Made by a program: the position numbers and the translations under genes
The notes under the pieces: model-generated
Databases searched by the model: none
Told to the model about the DNA's origin: nothing
What the model saw: only the letters and a program-made list of their open reading frames with translations
DNA from: Balanoglossus misakiensis
Lineage: Eukaryota > Hemichordata
Assembly (NCBI GenBank): GCA_040954595.2
Contig: CM082588.2
Span: forward strand, 11,780,001-11,844,000
Direction of reading: 5' to 3'
Length of the DNA stretch: 64,000 bases
Part shown: positions 56,401 through 64,000 of the stretch, one piece after another
Layout: every line of letters begins with the position of its first letter
Position numbering within the stretch: position 1 is the stretch's first letter

Positions 56401-59400
56401 ATTCTAGAATAGGCAAATTTGCAATTACACTCACTCGCATGAATGAATGCTGGCATCTGTGGTGGGCGGCGTGGAACTTTACTTGGTGGCGTGCCGGGAA
56501 GGAAGGTGCTCTCCTCAGCTCAACTGCCACCAATAAACTGGCCCACAGCAGATGAGTTCATTTCAACAGGTGCCAAGCTCTTTGGCTAGAATAGATAAAA
56601 TATATTGATGCCGCAATGAATGAATGAAAACAGTATGAATGACCAGTCAATGGAGCTCTCCAATGGCACGTAAGAATTCTAGAATAGGCAAATTTGCAAT
56701 TACACTCACTCGCATGAATGAATGCTGGCATCTGTGGTGGGCGGCGTGGAACTTTACTTGGTGGCGTGCCGGGAAGGAAGGTGCTCTCCTCAGCTCAACT
56801 GCCACCAATAAACTGGCCCACAGCAGATGAGTTCATTTCAACAGGTGCCAAGCTCTTTGGCTAGAATAGATAAAATATATTGATGCCGCAATGAATGAAT
56901 GAAAACAGTATGAATGACCAGTCAATGGAGCTCTCCAATGGCACGTAAGATTCTAGAATAGGCAAATTTGCAATTACACTCACTCGCATGAATGAATGCT
57001 GGCATCTGTGGTGGGCGGCGTGGAACTTTACTTGGTGGCGTGCCGGGAAGGAAGGTGCTCTCCTCAGCTCAACTGCCACCAATAAACTGGCCCACAGCAG
57101 ATGAGTTCATTTCAACAGGTGCCAAGCTCTTCGGCTAGAATAGATAAAATATATTGATGCCGCAATGAATGAATGAAAACAGTATGAATGACCAGTCAAT
57201 GGAGCTCTCCAATGGCACGTAAGATTCTAGAATAGGCAAATTTGCAATTACACTCACTCGCATGAATGAATGCTGGCATCTGTGGTGGGCGGCGTGGAAC
57301 TTTACTTGGTGGCGTGCCGGGAAAGAAGGTGCTCTCCTCAGCTCAACTGCCACCAATAAACTGGCCCACAGCAGATGAGTTCATTTCAACAGGTGCCAAG
57401 CTCTTTGGCTAGAATAGATAAAATATATTGATGCCGCAATGAATGAATGAAAACAGTATGAATGACCAGTCAATGGAGCTCTCCAATGGCACGTAAGATC
57501 TGTCTTGAAATTGCAGAAAGTACTCTAATTTGAAACAGGGTTAAAGACCATACAACACACCCAGCAGTGAGGGCGCTTTAGTGCATGTACACAATTAATA
57601 ATTGATGCAGGACGGCTTGCCAATTAAATGTCTATTTTACAGAAAATATAAGGTACTTTCTCCATTTCCATTACAGATCTAGAATAGGCAAATTTGCAAT
57701 TACACTCACTCGCATGAATGAATGCTGGCATCTGTGGTGGGCGGCGTGGAACTTTACTTGGTGGCGTGCCGGGAAGGAAGGTGCTCTCCTCAGCTCAACT
57801 GCCACCAATAAACTGGCCCACAGCAGATGAGTTCATTTCAACAGGTGCCAAGCTCTTTGGCTAGAATAGATAAAATATATTGATGCCGCAATGAATGAAT
57901 GAAAACAGTATGAATGACCAGTCAATGGAGCTCTCCAATGGCACGTAAGAATTCTAGAATAGGCAAATTTGCAATTACACTCACTCGCATGAATGAATGC
58001 TGGCATCTGTGGTGGGCGGCGTGGAACTTTACTTGGTGGCGTGCCGGGAAGGAAGGTGCTCTCCTCAGCTCAACTGCCACCAATAAACTGGCCCACAGCA
58101 GATGAGTTCATTTCAACAGGTGCCAAGCTCTTTGGCTAGAATAGATAAAATATATTGATGCCGCAATGAATGAATGAAAACAGTATGAATGACCAGTCAA
58201 TGGAGCTCTCCAATGGCACGTAAGATTCTAGAATAGGCAAATTTGCAATTACACTCACTCGCATGAATGAATGCTGGCATCTGTGGTGGGCGGCGTGGAA
58301 CTTTACTTGGTGGCGTGCCGGGAAGGAAGGTGCTCTCCTCAGCTCAACTGCCACCAATAAACTGGCCCACAGCAGATGAGTTCATTTCAACAGGTGCCAA
58401 GCTCTTTGGCTAGAATAGATAAAATATATTGATGCCGCAATGAATGAATGAAAACAGTATGAATGACCAGTCAAAGGAGCTCTCCAATGGCACGTAAGAA
58501 TTTCTAGAATAGGCAAATTTGCAATTACACTCACTCGCATGAATGAATGCTGGCATCTGTGGTGGGCGGCGTGGAACTTTACTTGGTGGCGTGCCGGGAA
58601 GGAAGGTGCTCTCCTCAGCTCAACTGCCACCAATAAACTGACCCACAGCAGATGAGTTCATTTCAACAGGTGCCAAGCTCTTTGGCTAGAATAGATAAAA
58701 TATATTGATGCCGCAATGAATGAATGAAAACAGTATGAATGACCAGTCAATGGAGCTCTCCAATGGCGCGTAAGATTCTAGAATAGGCAAATTTGCAATT
58801 ACACTCACTCGCATGAATGAATGCTGGCATCTGTGGTGGGCGGCGTGGAACTTTACTTGGTGGCGTGCCGGGAAGGAAGGTGCTCTCCTCAGCTCAACTG
58901 CCACCAATAAACTGGCCCACAGCAGATGAGTTCATTTCAACAGGTGCCAAGCTCTTTGGCTAGAATAGATAAAATATATTGATGCCGCAATGAATGAATG
59001 AAAACAGTATGAATGACCAGTCAATGGAGCTCTCCAATGGCACGTAAGAATTCTAGAATAGGCAAATTTGCAATTACACTCACTCGCATGAATGAATGCT
59101 GGCATCTGTGGTGGGCGGCGTGGAACTTTACTTGGTGGCGTGCCGGGAAGGAAGGTGCTCTCCTCAGCTCAACTGCCACCAATAAACTGGCCCACAGCAG
59201 ATGAGTTCATTTCAACAGGTGCCAAGCTCTTTGGCTAGAATAGATAAAATATATTGATGCCGCAATGAATGAATGAAAACAGTATGAATGACCAGTCAAT
59301 GGAGCTCTCCAATGGCACGTAAGATTCTAGAATAGGCAAATTTGCAATTACACTCACTCGCATGAATGAATGCTGGCATCTGTGGTGGGCGGCGTGGAAC

Positions 59401-62400
59401 TTTACTTGGTGGCGTGCCGGGAAGGAAGGTGCTCTCCTCAGCTCAACTGCCACCAATAAACTGGCCCACAGCAGATGAGTTCATTTCAACAGGTGCCAAG
59501 CTCTTCGGCTAGAATAGATAAAATATATTGATGCCGCAATGAATGAATGAAAACAGTATGAATGACCAGTCAATGGAGCTCTCCAATGGCACGTAAGATT
59601 CTAGAATAGGCAAATTTGCAATTACACTCACTCGCATGAATGAATGCTGGCATCTGTGGTGGGCGGCGTGGAACTTTACTTGGTGGCGTGCCGGGAAAGA
59701 AGGTGCTCTCCTCAGCTCAACTGCCACCAATAAACTGGCCCACAGCAGATGAGTTCATTTCAACAGGTGCCAAGCTCTTTGGCTAGAATAGATAAAATAT
59801 ATTGATGCCGCAATGAATGAATGAAAACAGTATGAATGACCAGTCAATGGAGCTCTCCAATGGCACGTAAGATCTGTCTTGAAATTGCAGAAAGTACTCT
59901 AATTTGAAACAGGGTTAAAGACCATACAACACACCCAGCAGTGAGGGCGCTTTAGTGCATGTACACAATTAATAATTGATGCAGGACGGCTTGCCAATTA
60001 AATGTCTATTTTACAGAAAATATAAGGTACTTTCTCCATTTCCGTTACAGATCTAGAATAGGCAAATTTGCAATTACACTCACTCGCATGAATGAATGCT
60101 GGCATCTGTGGTGGGCGGCGTGGAACTTTACTTGGTGGCGTGCCGGGAAGGAAGGTGCTCTCCTCAGCTCAACTGCCACCAATAAACTGGCCCACAGCAG
60201 ATGAGTTCATTTCAACAGGTGCCAAGCTCTTTGGCTAGAATAGATAAAATATATTGATGCCGCAATGAATGAATGAAAACAGTATGAATGACCAGTCAAT
60301 GGAGCTCTCCAATGGCACGTAAGAATTCTAGAATAGGCAAATTTGCAATTACACTCACTCGCATGAATGAATGCTGGCATCTGTGGTGGGCGGCGTGGAA
60401 GTTTACTTGGTGGCGTGCCGGGAAGGAAGGTGCTCTCCTCAGCTCAACTGCCACCAATAAACTGGCCCACAGCAGATGAGTTCATTTCAACAGGTGCCAA
60501 GCTCTTTGGCTAGAATAGATAAAATATATTGATGCCGCAATGAATGAATGAAAACAGTATGAATGACCAGTCAATGGAGCTCTCCAATGGCACGTAAGAT
60601 TCTAGAATAGGCAAATTTGCAATTACACTCACTCGCATGAATGAATGCTGGCATCTGTGGTGGGCGGCGTGGAACTTTACTTGGTGGCGTGCCGGGAAGG
60701 AAGGTGCTCTCCTCAGCTCAACTGCCACCAATAAACTGGCCCACAGCAGATGAGTTCATTTCAACAGGTGCCAAGCTCTTCGGCTAGAATAGATAAAATA
60801 TATTGATGCCGCAATGAATGAATGAAAACAGTATGAATGACCAGTCAATGGAGCTCTCCAATGGCACGTAAGATTCTAGAATAGGCAAATTTGCAATTAC
60901 ACTCACTCGCATGAATGAATGCTGGCATCTGTGGTGGGCGGCGTGGAACTTTACTTGGTGGCGTGCCGGGAAAGAAGGTGCTCTCCTCAGCTCAACTGCC
61001 ACCAATAAACTGGCCCACAGCAGATGAGTTCATTTCAACAGGTGCCAAGCTCTTTGGCTAGAATAGATAAAATATATTGATGCCGCAATGAATGAATGAA
61101 AACAGTATGAATGACCAGTCAATGGAGCTCTCCAATGGCACGTAAGATCTGTCTTGAAATTGCAGAAAGTACTCTAATTTGAAACAGGGTTAAAGACCAT
61201 ACAACACACCCAGCAGTGAGGGCGCTTTAGTGCATGTACACAATTAATAATTGATGCAGGACGGCTTGCCAATTAAATGTCTATTTTACAGAAAATATAA
61301 GGTACTTTCTCCATTTCCATTACAGATCTAGAATAGGCAAATTTGCAATTACACTCACTCGCATGAATGAATGCTGGCATCTGTGGTGGGCGGCGTGGAA
61401 CTTTACTTGGTGGCGTGCCGGGAAGGAAGGTGCTCTCCTCAGCTCAACTGCCACCAATAAACTGGCCCACAGCAGATGAGTTCATTTCAACAGGTGCCAA
61501 GCTCTTTGGCTAGAATAGATAAAATATATTGATGCCGCAATGAATGAATGAAAACAGTATGAATGACCAGTCAATGGAGCTCTCCAATGGCACGTAAGAT
61601 TCTAGAATAGGCAAATTTGCAATTACACTCACTCGCATGAATGAATGCTGGCATCTGTGGTGGGCGGCGTGGAACTTTACTTGGTGGCGTGCCGGGAAGG
61701 AAGGTGCTCTCCTCAGCTCAACTGCCGCCAATAAACTGGCCCACAGCAGATGAGTTCATTTCAACAGGTGCCAAGCTCTTTGGCTAGAATAGATAAAATA
61801 TATTGATGCCGCAATGAATGAATGAAAACAGTATGAATGACCAGTCAATGGAGCTCTCCAATGGCACGTAAGATTCTAGAATAGGCAAATTTGCAATTAC
61901 ACTCACTCGCATGAATGAATGCTGGCATCTGTGGTGGGCGGCGTGGAACTTTACTTGGTGGCGTGCCGGGAAGGAAGGTGCTCTCCTCAGCTCAACTGCC
62001 ACCAATAAACTGGCCCACAGCAGATGAGTTCATTTCAACAGGTGCCAAGCTCTTTGGCTAGAATAGATAAAATATATTGATGCCGCAATGAATGAATGAA
62101 AACAGTATGAATGACCAGTCAATGGAGCTCTCCAATGGCACGTAAGATCTGTCTTGAAATTGCAGAAAGTACTCTAATTTGAAACAGGGTTAAAGACCAT
62201 ACAACACACCCAGCAGTGAGGGCGCTTTAGTGCATGTACACAATTAATAATTGATGCAGGACGGCTTGCCAATTAAATGTCTATTTTACAGAAAATATAA
62301 GGTACTTTCTCCATTTCCATTACAGATCTAGAATAGGCAAATTTGCAATTACACTCACTCGCATGAATGAATGCTGGCATCTGTGGTGGGCGGCGTGGAA

Positions 62401-64000
62401 CTTTACTTGGTGGCGTGCCGGGAAGGAAGGTGCTCTCCTCAGCTCAACTGCCACCAATAAACTGGCCCACAGCAGATGAGTTCATTTCAACAGGTGCCAA
62501 GCTCTTTGGCTAGAATAGATAAAATATATTGATGCCGCAATGAATGAATGAAAACAGTATGAATGACCAGTCAATGGAGCTCTCCAATGGCACGTAAGAT
62601 CTGTCTTGAAATTGCAGAAAGTACTCTAATTTGAAACAGGGTTAAAGACCATACAACACACCCAGCAGTGAGGGCGCTTTAGTGCATGTACACAATTAAT
62701 AATTGATGCAGGACGGCTTGCCAATTAAATGTCTATTTTACAGAAAATATAAGGTACTTTCTCCATTTCCATTACAGAATTCTAGAATAGGCAAATTTGC
62801 AATTACACTCACTCGCATGAATGAATGCTGGCATCTGTGGTGGGCGGCGTGGAACTTTACTTGGTGGCGTGCCGGGAAGGAAGGTGCTCTCCTCAGCTCA
62901 ACTGCCACCAATAAACTGGCCCAAAGCAGATGAGTTCATTTCAACAGGTGCCAAGCTCTTTGGCTAGAATAGATAAAATATATTGATGCCGCAATGAATG
63001 AATGAAAACAGTATGAATGACCAGTCAATGGAGCTCTCCAATGGCACGTAAGATTCTAGAATAGGCAAATTTGCAATTACACTCACTCGCATGAATGAAT
63101 GCTGGCATCTGTGGTGGGCGGCGTGGAACTTTACTTGGTGGCGTGCCGGGAAGGAAGGTGCTCTCCTCAGCTCAACTGCCACCAATAAACTGGCCCACAG
63201 CAGATGAGTTCATTTCAACAGGTGCCAAGCTCTTCGGCTAGAATAGATAAAATATATTGATGCCGCAATGAATGAATGAAAACAGTATGAATGACCAGTC
63301 AATGGAGCTCTCCAATGGCACGTAAGATTCTAGAATAGGCAAATTTGCAATTACACTCACTCGCATGAATGAATGCTGGCATCTGTGGTGGGCGGCGTGG
63401 AACTTTCCTTGGTGGCGTGCCGGGAAAGAAGGTGCTCTCCTCAGCTCAACTGCCACCAATAAACTGGCCCACAGCAGATGAGTTCATTTCAACAGGTGCC
63501 AAGCTCTTTGGCTAGAATAGATAAAATATATTGATGCCGCAATGAATGAATGAAAACAGTATGAATGACCAGTCAATGGAGCTCTCCAATGGCACGTAAG
63601 ATCTGTCTTGAAATTGCAGAAAGTACTCTAATTTGAAACAGGGTTAAAGACCATACAACACACCCAGCAGTGAGGGCGCTTTAGTGCATGTACACAATTA
63701 ATAATTGATGCAGGACGGCTTGCCAATTAAATGTCTATTTTACAGAAAATATAAGGTACTTTCTCCATTTCCATTACAGATCTAGAATAGGCAAATTTGC
63801 AATTACACTCACTCGCATGAATGAATGCTGGCATCTGTGGTGGGCGGCGTGGAACTTTACTTGGTGGCGTGTCGGGAAGGAAAGTGGTCTCCTCAGCTCA
63901 ACTGCCACCAATAAACTGGCCCACAGCAGATGAGTTCATTTCAACAGGTGCCAAGCTCTTTGGCTAGAATAGATAAAATATATTGATGCCGCAATGAATG
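53463..64000 (+). repeat. Satellite 2, forward array of 274- and 452-bp units
   Basis: Units measured from TCTAGAATAGGC start at 53463 (32-bp fragment), 53495, 53949, 54401, 54675, 54949, 55401, 55853, 56129, 56403, 56678, 56952, 57226, 57678, 57953, 58227, 58503, 58777, 59052, 59326, 59600, 60052, 60327, 60601, 60875, 61327, 61601, 61875, 62327, 62781, 63055, 63329 and 63781. Long units (452-454 bp) contain a 178-bp module, from CTGTCTTGAAATTGC to TTTCCATTACAG, that short units (274-276 bp) lack. Recurring 63-83-codon open frames on both strands are by-products of the repeat. The array runs off the window. Confidence 0.96.

Noticed and set aside
53871-64000. Dozens of near-identical 63-83-codon open frames on both strands
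   Set aside because: They recur once per satellite unit, often open without ATG, and cover the same repeat on opposite strands. They are repeat by-products, not genes.

Overview
The window looks like nuclear DNA of an invertebrate animal. It has spliceosomal introns with GT/AG borders, two animal-type non-LTR retrotransposons, a BTB-BACK-PHR protein gene, MITE-like foldback elements and long satellite arrays. No bacterial, phage, CRISPR or rRNA/tRNA gene was seen. A marine deuterostome or cnidarian would fit, but the sequence does not fix the species.

Layout. (1) 1-33,767 is a satellite array of about 2.05-kb units. Each unit has a block of 81-bp subrepeats, a poly-G tract, and an AT-rich half made of about three diverged ~335-bp subrepeats. 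One full-length Tx1/L1-like LINE (22,415-27,440, minus strand) sits inside it, flanked by a 13-bp target-site duplication. (2) 33,768-52,555 is an 18.8-kb gene island. It opens with a 78-bp minisatellite and a candidate first exon. Next comes a BTB-BACK-PHR gene whose BTB part carries two in-frame TGA codons. Then follows a nine-exon plus-strand gene (38,828-44,448) ending in a ubiquitin-like (UBX-like) domain. Convergent to it is a minus-strand multi-exon gene (52,202 to 45,603) for an integrase-core (DDE) protein. One intron of that gene is filled by a second, CR1/L2-like LINE (about 46,871-51,333, plus strand), whose 3' tail lies about 10 nt from a splice donor. Several foldback or inverted-repeat elements decorate the island. 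(3) 52,556-64,000 is a second, unrelated satellite made of 274-bp and 452-bp units. It starts with an inverted duplication (a palindrome centred near 53,463) and shows a 2,374-bp higher-order repeat.

How it works together. The two satellites and two LINEs are selfish or structural DNA. The satellites evolve by unequal exchange, visible as 81-bp length quanta, higher-order repeats and chimeric subrepeats. Both LINE copies are defective: frameshifts in both, a mutated endonuclease catalytic Asn in the first, and a nonsense codon in ORF1 of the second. The host-type genes were rebuilt by following splice sites and codon phase; every listed junction keeps the frame. The integrase-core gene has lost or not yet revealed its 5' exons where the second satellite begins. 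Most short open frames inside the satellites are by-products of the repeats and are not annotated as genes.
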